Shown here: piece by piece, positions 36,447 to 44,059 of the stretch
Layout of the letters: each line of letters opens with the position of its first letter
How positions within the stretch are numbered: the first letter of the stretch is position 1
Assembly: GCF_013155385.1 (NCBI RefSeq)
Contig: NZ_JABJUQ010000007.1
Span: 3,318,501 to 3,382,500 of the forward strand
Reading direction: 5' to 3'
Source of the DNA: Bacillus sp. WMMC1349
GTDB lineage: Bacteria > Bacillota > Bacilli > Bacillales > Bacillaceae
DNA length: 64,000 nucleotides
Notes under the pieces: generated by a model
The model's database searches: none
Seen by the model: only the letters and a program-made list of their open reading frames with translations
What the model was told of the DNA's origin: nothing
Program-made: the position numbers and the translations under genes

Positions 36447-37691
36447 GTGAAAAACGGTTTAACCTATGCAGTAAAATTACTGTTTCGTTTGACTTACAGT
36501 TTATTAGTGATGCTTTTTCCAGTTAATCAACGCAAAGTTGTGATCGCTTCCTACCGGGAAGAAAAAATGAGTGACAATTTCAAGTGGGTCTATGACCAAT
36601 TGAGTCAAGACTCCTCTCTACATTTTACACTGTTGTTCAAAAAGATGGACAGCGGACTGCTCGGCAAATTCAAATATTTTTGCCATTTACTTAGCTCTCT
36701 TTACCATATCGCAACATGCCGAATGTTGTTGCTTGATGATTTTTATTTTCCTTTATATGTTATCAAAAAACGAAAAGAAACGATCAGCATTCAGCTTTGG
36801 CATGCTTGCGGGGCTTTTAAAAAATTCGGATACAGTTTGAAGGACAAACCATCTGGACCATCATCTGCTTACTTAAAAATCGTTCCGGTTCATTCCAATT
36901 ATGATTATGCGATTGTCAGTTCACCGGCCGCTGTTTCTCATTTTTCTGAGGCTTTTCATATGTCTGAAGAAAGAGTTTTATCACTTGGAGTCCCGCGAAC
37001 CGATTATTTTTATGACAAGGCTCGCCTCCAGTCGCTCAAAACTGATTTTGAGAAAGCTTATCCATCTCTTAAAGGAAAGAAAAAGTTATTATATGCCCCG
37101 ACTTTTCGTGGAAGCGGGCATGATCAAGTAAACGAATCACTTCCTTTAAACCTGGACGAATTAAAACAAGCATTACATCAAGAGGATTATGTGGTAATGA
37201 TTCATCTGCATCCATATTTGCGTCATCATCTGCAAATAAAAAAAGATGATTTTGTGATCGATTTTGGGGATCAATATTCATTATACGATCTTATGGCATT
37301 ATCAGATGCCTTAATTACTGACTATTCATCGGTCATTTTTGAATACAGTATTCTTCAGCGACCGATATATTTTTATTGTCCTGATCTCGAAGATTACTTA
37401 AAGGAACGTGACTTTTATTATCCTTTTGAATCATTCGTCCCAGGGCCTATTTCAAAAAGTGTGACAGCATTGGCTGAAGACATTACCCGCTTTCAAAATC
37501 CTGATACGAAAAAGATTAAGGACTTTTCAAATACATTTATCGTTCATCAAGATGGCCAATCTTCTAAGCGGGTGGCTGATTTTGTCCAATCCTTTATAAC
37601 CAGGACGAATGAGGAGAAAGAGAGGTATAATCGTGAAGAAGTTAGCGAGAAAAGTGAAGAACAAAATATTCCGCAAAAGAAACAACCGTAA
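36447..37691 (+). CDS. tarK: Ribitol-phosphate primase TarK
   Basis: This 414-residue polyol-phosphate transferase has 'IQLWHACGAFKKFGYS', 'LLYAPTFRGSGHD', 'MIHLHPYLRHH' and 'SDALITDYSSVIFEYS'. A short TarK followed by a long TarL is the B. subtilis W23 arrangement. There TarK adds the first ribitol phosphate and TarL extends the chain. The GTG start at 36447 is 3 bp after the tarJ stop and has only a weak site (GGGAA), so coupling to tarJ is likely. Its 3' end overlaps tarL by 59 bp. Confidence 0.87.
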   Translation: MKNGLTYAVKLLFRLTYSLLVMLFPVNQRKVVIASYREEKMSDNFKWVYDQLSQDSSLHFTLLFKKMDSGLLGKFKYFCHLLSSLYHIATCRMLLLDDFYFPLYVIKKRKETISIQLWHACGAFKKFGYSLKDKPSGPSSAYLKIVPVHSNYDYAIVSSPAAVSHFSEAFHMSEERVLSLGVPRTDYFYDKARLQSLKTDFEKAYPSLKGKKKLLYAPTFRGSGHDQVNESLPLNLDELKQALHQEDYVVMIHLHPYLRHHLQIKKDDFVIDFGDQYSLYDLMALSDALITDYSSVIFEYSILQRPIYFYCPDLEDYLKERDFYYPFESFVPGPISKSVTALAEDITRFQNPDTKKIKDFSNTFIVHQDGQSSKRVADFVQSFITRTNEEKERYNREEVSEKSEEQNIPQKKQP

Positions 37692-39489
37692 TCAGCAAGA
37701 ACCTGAGCTTAAACAAGATAAAGTTTATTCACTTTTTGATAGAACAAAAGTCATTAAAGAAAATCAACAGGTTCCTGTTCGAAAAATTTCAAAATTTTCT
37801 TGGAATGGTTCAATATTGAATATTTCTGGTTACATTTATATAAAGGGTTTGCCATTATTAAAAGAGGATCAAGTCCGAAAAAGACTCCTTCTTGTAAGCA
37901 ATGGCTATCTTTTTAAAGCTGTATCATTGCGTGATTGTCCCTTAAGTAAAACGGCAAATCCCGCTGATATTCATGAGAAAATGCTGAAAGATTACAAATG
38001 GGCAGGCTTTGAACAGCAAATTAATTTTTCTACACTTGTCAATGATAAACCGATTCCAACAGGAGAATATAAACTTTTCCTAGAAATTGAAGTCGTCGAT
38101 GATCAAAATGTGAAACATCAAGAAGTTCATACTGTTGGAAATGTCAGCAAGTTTTTGAAGAATGACGTTTACTCTACAAAAATGGAATTTCACTCAGCTA
38201 GAAAATTGATGAAATTTAATCTGATTGTGAATTATGATGAAGATGAGAAAACGATTAATTTATCGAGCCACAAGCTCCAAGAAATTGATCCAGCCCTGTT
38301 AGAATTGGATACTGGGAAAGAGGCAAACCGCTTCCTTCGTAAGCTGAATACATGGATTTTCAATCTAGCTTACCGAATGTTCTGTCTCCTTCCAATTCAA
38401 GCGAACAAAATTGTGTTTGCATCTGACAGTCGTGTTGATTTATCAGGAAACTTTGAGTTTGTTTATGAAGATCTCTTAAAACGAAATGATGACTTTGATT
38501 TTAAGTTTTTCTTAAAAGGAAGTATCCGTAACCGAAAAAGTTTATTTGAGTTAATATCAATGGCTCGTCATTTTGCAACAAGCAAAATGATTTTCCTTGA
38601 TGACTTCTATCCTTTAATATATCCGTTGAAAATTCGGAAAGACGCAGAGCTTGTTCAGCTTTGGCATGCGGTCGGAGCTTTTAAAACATTCGGATACAGC
38701 AGGATCGGGCTCCCTGGAGGACCATCTCCTTTTTCAAAAAACCATAAAAACTATACAAAAGTCATCGTCAGCTCTGAAAATATTCGCAAACATTATGCTG
38801 AAGGGTTCGGTGTGGATATCGATAATGTGATTGCAACCGGTATTCCTAGAACAGATTTCTTTTTTGACGAGGCAAAAAAAGCCTTTGTGAAAGAGCGGCT
38901 TTATAAAGAGTTTCCTTTTCTTAAACATAAAAAAGTGATCTTGTTTGCACCAACATTTCGGGGCAATGGTCAACAATCAGCCTATTATCCATTCGATGTA
39001 CTGAACTTTGATCAGTTGTATCAAGAATTAAAAGATGAATATATCTTTTTGTTTAAAATCCATCCGTTTGTTAAAAATGATATTAATATTTCTTATCAAT
39101 ACAGTGATTTTTACTATGATTTCTCATCATTTAGAGAAATTAATGAGTTGCTGTTGGTGACAGATATTCTTGTAACCGATTATTCATCTGTTTGCTTTGA
39201 GTACGCTTTACTGAACAAACCGATGATTTTCTTCAGCTATGATGTTGATGATTACATTCGCAAACGTGATTTTTACTATGATTATTTTTCATTTATTCCA
39301 GGACCGCTTGCCAAAACAACAGAACAAATGATTTCAATTATTCAGAAGCAAGATTATAATTTCGAAAAAATTGATTCCTTTGTTCGCTATTTCTTTGATG
39401 ATCTCGATGGAAAGGCAAGCGAACGCGTGATTGATCAAATTGTCTATCAGACAGATGAAGACCAAACTTTTGAGGGCAAATCATGCTAG
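37633..39489 (+). CDS. tarL: Poly(ribitol-phosphate) polymerase TarL
   Basis: TarL polymerises ribitol phosphate from CDP-ribitol on the lipid-linked primer. The 618-residue protein has a basic start, a beta-rich N-terminal domain up to about residue 230, then the catalytic domain. The catalytic motifs are 'VQLWHAVGAFKTFGYSR', 'LFAPTFRGNGQ', 'FKIHPFVKND' and 'TDILVTDYSSVCFEYA'. The GTG start at 37633 is 7 nt after AGAGAGG. An upstream ATG at 37609 lacks a site. Translation starts inside the tarK reading frame, in another frame. It ends the tagA-tarL operon. Confidence 0.9.
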   Translation: MKKLARKVKNKIFRKRNNRNQQEPELKQDKVYSLFDRTKVIKENQQVPVRKISKFSWNGSILNISGYIYIKGLPLLKEDQVRKRLLLVSNGYLFKAVSLRDCPLSKTANPADIHEKMLKDYKWAGFEQQINFSTLVNDKPIPTGEYKLFLEIEVVDDQNVKHQEVHTVGNVSKFLKNDVYSTKMEFHSARKLMKFNLIVNYDEDEKTINLSSHKLQEIDPALLELDTGKEANRFLRKLNTWIFNLAYRMFCLLPIQANKIVFASDSRVDLSGNFEFVYEDLLKRNDDFDFKFFLKGSIRNRKSLFELISMARHFATSKMIFLDDFYPLIYPLKIRKDAELVQLWHAVGAFKTFGYSRIGLPGGPSPFSKNHKNYTKVIVSSENIRKHYAEGFGVDIDNVIATGIPRTDFFFDEAKKAFVKERLYKEFPFLKHKKVILFAPTFRGNGQQSAYYPFDVLNFDQLYQELKDEYIFLFKIHPFVKNDINISYQYSDFYYDFSSFREINELLLVTDILVTDYSSVCFEYALLNKPMIFFSYDVDDYIRKRDFYYDYFSFIPGPLAKTTEQMISIIQKQDYNFEKIDSFVRYFFDDLDGKASERVIDQIVYQTDEDQTFEGKSC

Positions 39490-39496
39490 ACAGACT

Positions 39497-39526
39497 AAGA
39501 GACTCGGAAAACCGAGTCTCTTTTAG
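39497..39526. terminator. Terminator between tarL and lytD
   Basis: AAGAGACTCGG-AAAA-CCGAGTCTCTT is a perfect 11-bp stem followed by TTTAG. It lies between convergent tarL and lytD and probably serves tarL, possibly both. Confidence 0.85.
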
Positions 39527-39529
39527 TAT

Positions 39530-42157
39530 TTAGCGATAAACAGGAATATCGTAATACAACGTGTAGTTGTCAAGCATTGTGTAAAGGCTGTACATTCTTC
39601 CCACCTGTTTGTAAGCCCAGCCAACATCTGTTGCATATTGATGAATCGCATTTGCCGACCATCTCATTTTATAAAGAGTGTCTTGCTGATAGGTCTGGTG
39701 GTGAATGTATTTTTCCCCAATAAATTTAGCTCCGCCAATAATTGCAGCTTCTGGAGTAAACCAACCTTGTTCATAGGCATATTTTGCACCAAGGTAGAGA
39801 GGATTACTGTCATAAGCCCCAACACCGTACATATTGTAAACAATTCGTCCATTATAGAGCGTCCCCTTCGCCAAGGCAGAAGTTCCATTTCCTGTTTCAA
39901 GTAGTGCATGGGCAATCAGATATAGCTCATTGATTCGATATTGAGTAGCCGCATTTATAAAGGCTTGACCCCTTCCAATTAGGTTTCCTTTATTATAAAG
40001 AATTTTTTCGTTTACTTCTGCTGCATTCAAACCAGCTGTTTCTGAAAGCTTTAAAAATTGGAAATAGGCTTGACTGTCTTGGGTAAAGTTTTTCGGATTT
40101 ACATAGTGCTCAACTTCTTCTCTGCTGGCATTTCTCCAATTCATTCGAATTTTGCCCCAGCCATTTTCCTGTGAGATCACATTAACCTTATCACCTTTTT
40201 TCAATTGACCAATAATATTACCGCTACTTATGGTATTAGGGCTTGATCTAACATTCAGCACATCAGCCGTTACAGTTTGATTTGTCATGTCGATATAAGT
40301 TAATGAAACATATGCAGGAGAATCTGTTTGCGGGCTGACTTTCATTTGTTTATCGATCATATTATTCAGTGTAATCCCATAATCAGTCGTCATGATTTGT
40401 GGACCGTTTTTAATTTTAATGATAGTTGCGGACCAGCCATAATTGGTTTTAAGCTTTTGGACCGCTGCTTCTGCTTGACTATAGCCTGTAAATTCTTCAT
40501 TGATGATGATTGAAAAAAGTTCAGGTGTTTTCGTGTGATAGGAAGCACTTATTGCGTTTTTCTTGAAAAAATTCACGCCCTTGTCAAGATCTGTTTTGCT
40601 TAAAATCGGGCTTGTTGTGATCTTGTACAATTTGTAGCCAGATTGTCCAGTTAACTGCGTTTCACCCGCGATATGTCTCGCACTGAAAAATGCGAGGGCT
40701 TGATTTAATTTTTCTTGACTGAGTGAAGCTTCAGATTTCAGCTTGTAATGTCCGTAAAATTGACCCGTTTTAACAGTCGTTGCTTGAAGACCATTTGTTT
40801 GGAAAAAACCTAATGCTTTTGTGATTTCACTCTCTTGAAAAACAGCTTCAGATGTCAGTCGAAACTGGCTGTATACCTTCTTCCCTGTTGGTGCAGCAGT
40901 CCCTGTTATACCATTTTTCTTAAAGAAGTTGAGCCCTTTTGAAATTTGATTTTGTTCTTTTGTTTCGCCGGAGACAATCCGATACCGGTAGCTAGTCAAA
41001 CGCCCTGCGGTTGGAGTTGACGCTTTCACTTTTTTATTTTTGAAAAATTGAACACCCTTCTTCAATTTATATTGATCTGTTAATGAAGAAGAAACAATTC
41101 GGTAAGTGGTTTGTTTTTTTCCAGCGCTTGTCTTGTTATAACGCCATTTTTTCTTTTTAAAAAACGCGTTCATTTTATTAAGGTTTTGTTTGTTAAGGTT
41201 TCTCATGTTTAACATCCAGTATCGCTTTCCTCTCACTTTTGTAACACTTGAGGAAATGCCTGTGCTGCGTTTGAGCTGACTGGCAGCCGTTTTTGCACTG
41301 CGATTGTCTTTAAAATAGCCTGACTTTACATTGTAAAATGGTTCACGTTGACCAATCGGCTGGTAAGAGCTTTGGATTTTCAGTTGTTTTTTAAACTGAT
41401 TTAACATGTTCTTAACGTTTGCTTCACCTTTGATCGTACCGGTAACGATTTTATATTGAACTTGTTGTTTTTTGACCGATTGAACTGAGCCAGTAAGAGC
41501 AGTCTCTTTTTTAAATTGTGAAAGTAGACTTTTTGCCTTACTTTGACTATCAATTTCCTTTGATAACAACTTAACAATACTTTGACCTGTTCCATATGGA
41601 CTGTATGTTCCTTTTAATCCAGTCGCATTTTCAAACAGAGCCAATGTCGATTTTGCTTTCGCTTCACCTGTTATGACTCCTGAGACCACTTTTACATACG
41701 GTTCTTGTTTTGTTATCATGTATGAAGCTTTCAAACCAGTCTCTTTTCCAAATTGGCTAACGAGTTCTTTTGCTTTTGCTTCTCCAACAAATTCACTTGA
41801 AATCGCTATTGCATAGGGCTCACGCTGACCGAGTGGACTGTATGTTCCTTTCAAACCTGTTTCTTTTCCAAGTTGAAGGAGGAGATTATTTGCTGTGCTT
41901 TCCCCTTCAATATCACCTGTGACAATTTCATATGTTGTACCGCTTTTTACTTTATACTTTGCTTGCCAGCCCGTTTCTGCTTTTAATTTCTCGACAGCCT
42001 TAGCCGCCTCACTTTCACTTAAAAATACTTGTGAAGTGTCGATTTTATAGACGGAAGTATCCGTATATGATGCAAATGAAGGATTTGCAGGCACTGTCAT
42101 TTGAATGATCAGTAGAATGACAGTAAATAAACTAAACATCTTGATTTGTTTAAACAC
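39530..42157 (-). CDS. lytD: Endo-beta-N-acetylglucosaminidase LytD with SPOR-like repeats
   Basis: LytD cleaves glycan strands of the wall in vegetative and motile cells. The 875-residue protein is close to B. subtilis LytD (880). Residues 1-29 are a signal peptide ending SFAS. Then come about ten SPOR-like repeats with recurring 'Y.IVTG.I.GE..AK' and 'Q.GK.TGLKGTYSP' phrases (about 35-580). An SH3b domain lies near 640-700 ('LNVRSSPNTISSGNIIGQLKKGD'). A glucosaminidase domain lies near 715-870, with 'ALLETGNGTSALAKG' carrying the catalytic Glu and 'YNMYGVGAYDSNP'. The start is GTG 42157 behind GGGGGAG. It stands next to manA, as in B. subtilis. Confidence 0.92.
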   Translation of the reverse strand: MFKQIKMFSLFTVILLIIQMTVPANPSFASYTDTSVYKIDTSQVFLSESEAAKAVEKLKAETGWQAKYKVKSGTTYEIVTGDIEGESTANNLLLQLGKETGLKGTYSPLGQREPYAIAISSEFVGEAKAKELVSQFGKETGLKASYMITKQEPYVKVVSGVITGEAKAKSTLALFENATGLKGTYSPYGTGQSIVKLLSKEIDSQSKAKSLLSQFKKETALTGSVQSVKKQQVQYKIVTGTIKGEANVKNMLNQFKKQLKIQSSYQPIGQREPFYNVKSGYFKDNRSAKTAASQLKRSTGISSSVTKVRGKRYWMLNMRNLNKQNLNKMNAFFKKKKWRYNKTSAGKKQTTYRIVSSSLTDQYKLKKGVQFFKNKKVKASTPTAGRLTSYRYRIVSGETKEQNQISKGLNFFKKNGITGTAAPTGKKVYSQFRLTSEAVFQESEITKALGFFQTNGLQATTVKTGQFYGHYKLKSEASLSQEKLNQALAFFSARHIAGETQLTGQSGYKLYKITTSPILSKTDLDKGVNFFKKNAISASYHTKTPELFSIIINEEFTGYSQAEAAVQKLKTNYGWSATIIKIKNGPQIMTTDYGITLNNMIDKQMKVSPQTDSPAYVSLTYIDMTNQTVTADVLNVRSSPNTISSGNIIGQLKKGDKVNVISQENGWGKIRMNWRNASREEVEHYVNPKNFTQDSQAYFQFLKLSETAGLNAAEVNEKILYNKGNLIGRGQAFINAATQYRINELYLIAHALLETGNGTSALAKGTLYNGRIVYNMYGVGAYDSNPLYLGAKYAYEQGWFTPEAAIIGGAKFIGEKYIHHQTYQQDTLYKMRWSANAIHQYATDVGWAYKQVGRMYSLYTMLDNYTLYYDIPVYR

Positions 42158-42209
42158 TTTTTTCTCCCCCGATCTCAGCCTCCCAATTTTTTAATCTTGC
42201 TTTCTCTTT

Positions 42210-42237
42210 TTATCGTCATCACAACAAAAAAGCTTAA
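42210..42237 (-). promoter_or_regulatory. Candidate sigma-D promoter of lytD
   Basis: On the minus strand TTAA (42234-42237), 16 nt and GACGATAA (42210-42217) approximate TAAA-N15-GCCGATAT, with six of eight -10 bases matching. It lies about 55 bp upstream of the GTG start. B. subtilis lytD is sigma-D dependent. The -35 falls within the manA terminator stem. Confidence 0.5.
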
Positions 42238-42266
42238 TGACCCTTTTGCGGATCATTAAGCTTTTT
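42225..42266 (-). terminator. Terminator of manA
   Basis: On the minus strand AAAAAGCTTAATGA pairs with TCATTAAGCTTTTTT across a short loop. It ends in T residues and lies directly after the manA stop. Confidence 0.85.
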
Positions 42267-42268
42267 GA

Positions 42269-43219
42269 TTAAATGTGTGAAACAATAAGTTCACATTTCC
42301 CTTCAAGCTTAAAGGCATTCGCTTCAGCCGGCAAAATAAAATTTGTCCCTTTTTGGATTGAGAATGTTGTATCTCCTTGGATCAGCTTAGCTTCACCCTC
42401 AATCACACTACATAAGAGGAACGGCGCAGTTTGTGTAAGCTCAGCAAGACCGTCAACCTTCCAATTATACACTGAGAAATACTCCGCTTCTACAAGTGTT
42501 TTCATCGTGATTCCTTGTCGGATTTCTGTTGATTGATTAGCGTGTCCGTCAACATGTGGAACGGTTGTTACATCAATAGCTTGTGTAAGGTGTAGTTCGC
42601 GTTTCTCTCCGTTCTGATCTGTTCGATCATAATCATATACCCGATAGGTTGTATCAGAACTTTGCTGAGTTTCGAGAACAAGCGTACCTTCACAAAGAGC
42701 GTGAATAGTTCCGCTTGGCACATAATAAAAATCACCCGGTTTGATTTTAATTTTTCTTAAGAGGCCATCCCAATCTCCGCTATTCACCATTGTGACAAGC
42801 TCTGACTTTGTTCTCGCCATATGACCATAAACTAATTCCGCATCTTCTTGACAATCAATAATATACCAACATTCAGTCTTTCCAAGTTCACCATTCTCGT
42901 GCTCTCTTGCATAGGTATCATCAGGATGCACTTGTACGGAAAGGTCTTGATTAGCATCAAGAATTTTTGTTAACAAGGGAAAACGGTCTCCTTCAACACC
43001 ACCAAACAATTCCCGATGATCCTTCCATAGTTGTGCAAGTGTTTTTCCTTGATAAGGTCCTGACGCGACAACATTCGGACCATGTGGATGGGCGGAAATC
43101 GCCCAACATTCACCAGTTTTATCAGAAGGGATGTCATATCCGAATTGATCCCTTAAAGCCGTTCCTCCCCAAATTCTTTCTTTAAATTCAGGTCGTAAAA
43201 ATATCGGTGCTTTTGTCAT
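42269..43219 (-). CDS. manA: Mannose-6-phosphate isomerase, class I
   Basis: This zinc enzyme interconverts mannose-6-phosphate and fructose-6-phosphate. At 316 residues from ATG 43219 (8 nt after AGGAG) it matches the B. subtilis Pmi/ManA proteins. It shows 'RIWGGTALRDQFG', 'GECWAISAHPHGPN', the metal-binding 'LSVQVHPDD' with downstream 'GKTECWYII', and 'PSGTIHALCEGTLVLETQQSSDTTYRVYDYDR' in pieces. It neighbours lytD as pmi does in B. subtilis. A good sigma-A promoter precedes it and a terminator follows. Confidence 0.93.
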   Translation of the reverse strand: MTKAPIFLRPEFKERIWGGTALRDQFGYDIPSDKTGECWAISAHPHGPNVVASGPYQGKTLAQLWKDHRELFGGVEGDRFPLLTKILDANQDLSVQVHPDDTYAREHENGELGKTECWYIIDCQEDAELVYGHMARTKSELVTMVNSGDWDGLLRKIKIKPGDFYYVPSGTIHALCEGTLVLETQQSSDTTYRVYDYDRTDQNGEKRELHLTQAIDVTTVPHVDGHANQSTEIRQGITMKTLVEAEYFSVYNWKVDGLAELTQTAPFLLCSVIEGEAKLIQGDTTFSIQKGTNFILPAEANAFKLEGKCELIVSHI

Positions 43220-43295
43220 GAAGCACTCTCCTTCCATTGTCTGATTTTCAGGAGTTAAAACGCTTTCTTTTATTCCAATCTAGCTTTTCATATTT

Positions 43296-43323
43296 ATTAT
43301 GAACTTATCTGAAAAGAAGTCAA
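43296..43323 (-). promoter_or_regulatory. Vegetative promoter of manA
   Basis: On the minus strand TTGACT (43318-43323), 16 nt and CATAAT (43296-43301) match five of six bases at each element. The start codon lies about 75 bp downstream. Confidence 0.6.
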
Positions 43324-43383
43324 CCTGCTCGAGAGTCTGTGGGACAGTAAAAATATTAACCTTTTAATAAAAGAATCAAAACA

Positions 43384-43487
43384 CTCAAGTAGTGTGGATG
43401 AATAAATATGGGGGATTTGCTCGGTTTCCGCAGGAGTCTCGCAAATCCCCCTGATTCACGTTGATAAAGGACTTTTTAGACAGCCCC
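43384..43487 (+). repeat. Dispersed palindromic repeat, copy B (internally deleted)
   Basis: It carries AGTAGTGTGGATGA, GGGGGATTTGCTCGGTTTCCGC, GGAGTCTCGCAAATCCCC and the right end GACTTTTTAGACAGCCCC. Compared with copies A and C it lacks about 40-50 bp in the middle and the left terminal block. The shortened arms GGGGGATTTGC/GCAAATCCCC pair almost perfectly into a hairpin. Confidence 0.8.
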
Positions 43488-43571
43488 ATCTTTCAAATTC
43501 TTCTAGTCGATTATAGCCCGCCATCCGACTCCATTCCTTTTTAGTGCCTTTACTAAATTAACTGAAAAGAA

Positions 43572-43599
43572 AAGGGTATCCCAAAATGAGAATACCCTT
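43572..43599 (-). terminator. Terminator of nrdDG
   Basis: On the minus strand AAGGGTAT pairs with ATACCCTT across a 12-nt loop and is followed by TTCTTTTC. It lies 13 bp after the nrdG stop. Confidence 0.75.
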
Positions 43600-43612
43600 A
43601 AAACGCTCTGCT

Positions 43613-44059
43613 TTATGCTAATTTAATAATTTTCTGGTTAGAACTACCTCTATAAAGCAATGTCAAATCACGTTTATCAATTTCAAATCGACCATCGACT
43701 AAGACATCACAATAAGGTAATAATGCACGATGTTTCTCATTGTTTAAAATTTGTTCATACGTAAAGCCACTGTACAGCCAAATATCTTTTTCTGAATGCT
43801 GTTTAATTTTCTTAGATAATTCAATTAGCTCATCAACATGTAAGAGAGGTTCTCCTCCTGAATAGGTTACATTTGTGAGCGGGTTTTTCATGATTTCCCC
43901 AAACACTTCATCTACACTCATGTCAAACCCATTATTGATATTCCAGCTTTGTTTATTGTGACAGCCTTCACACATATGAGGGCAGCCCGCTAAGAAAACA
44001 ACGGTTCTTAAGCCCTCCCCATCTACGATGCTGTCATGTATGATATTCATCACTTTCAT
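43613..44059 (-). CDS. nrdG: Anaerobic ribonucleotide reductase activating enzyme NrdG
   Basis: NrdG is a radical-SAM enzyme that puts the glycyl radical on NrdD. The CxxxCxxC iron-sulfur motif is in 'GCPHMCEGCHN', and the SAM-binding glycines are in 'TYSGGEPLL'. Starting at ATG 44059, whose ATGA overlaps the nrdD stop, it has 148 residues. An ATG at 44107 inside nrdD would add 16 residues without a better site. The coupling and order nrdD-nrdG are usual. It works only without oxygen, so this organism probably grows or survives anaerobically. Confidence 0.92.
   Translation of the reverse strand: MKVMNIIHDSIVDGEGLRTVVFLAGCPHMCEGCHNKQSWNINNGFDMSVDEVFGEIMKNPLTNVTYSGGEPLLHVDELIELSKKIKQHSEKDIWLYSGFTYEQILNNEKHRALLPYCDVLVDGRFEIDKRDLTLLYRGSSNQKIIKLA

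Larger units (their letters stand above)
43220..43612. other. Intergenic region between nrdG and manA
   Basis: No gene is visible. From the nrdG side it contains the nrdG terminator, then about 80 bp without features, then dispersed repeat copy B, then about 60 bp of AT-rich sequence, then the manA promoter. Confidence 0.7.

Noticed and set aside
37609..37691. tarK-tarL as one frameshifted gene
   Set aside because: Each protein has a full set of catalytic motifs and its own ribosome binding site, matching the two-gene W23 arrangement.
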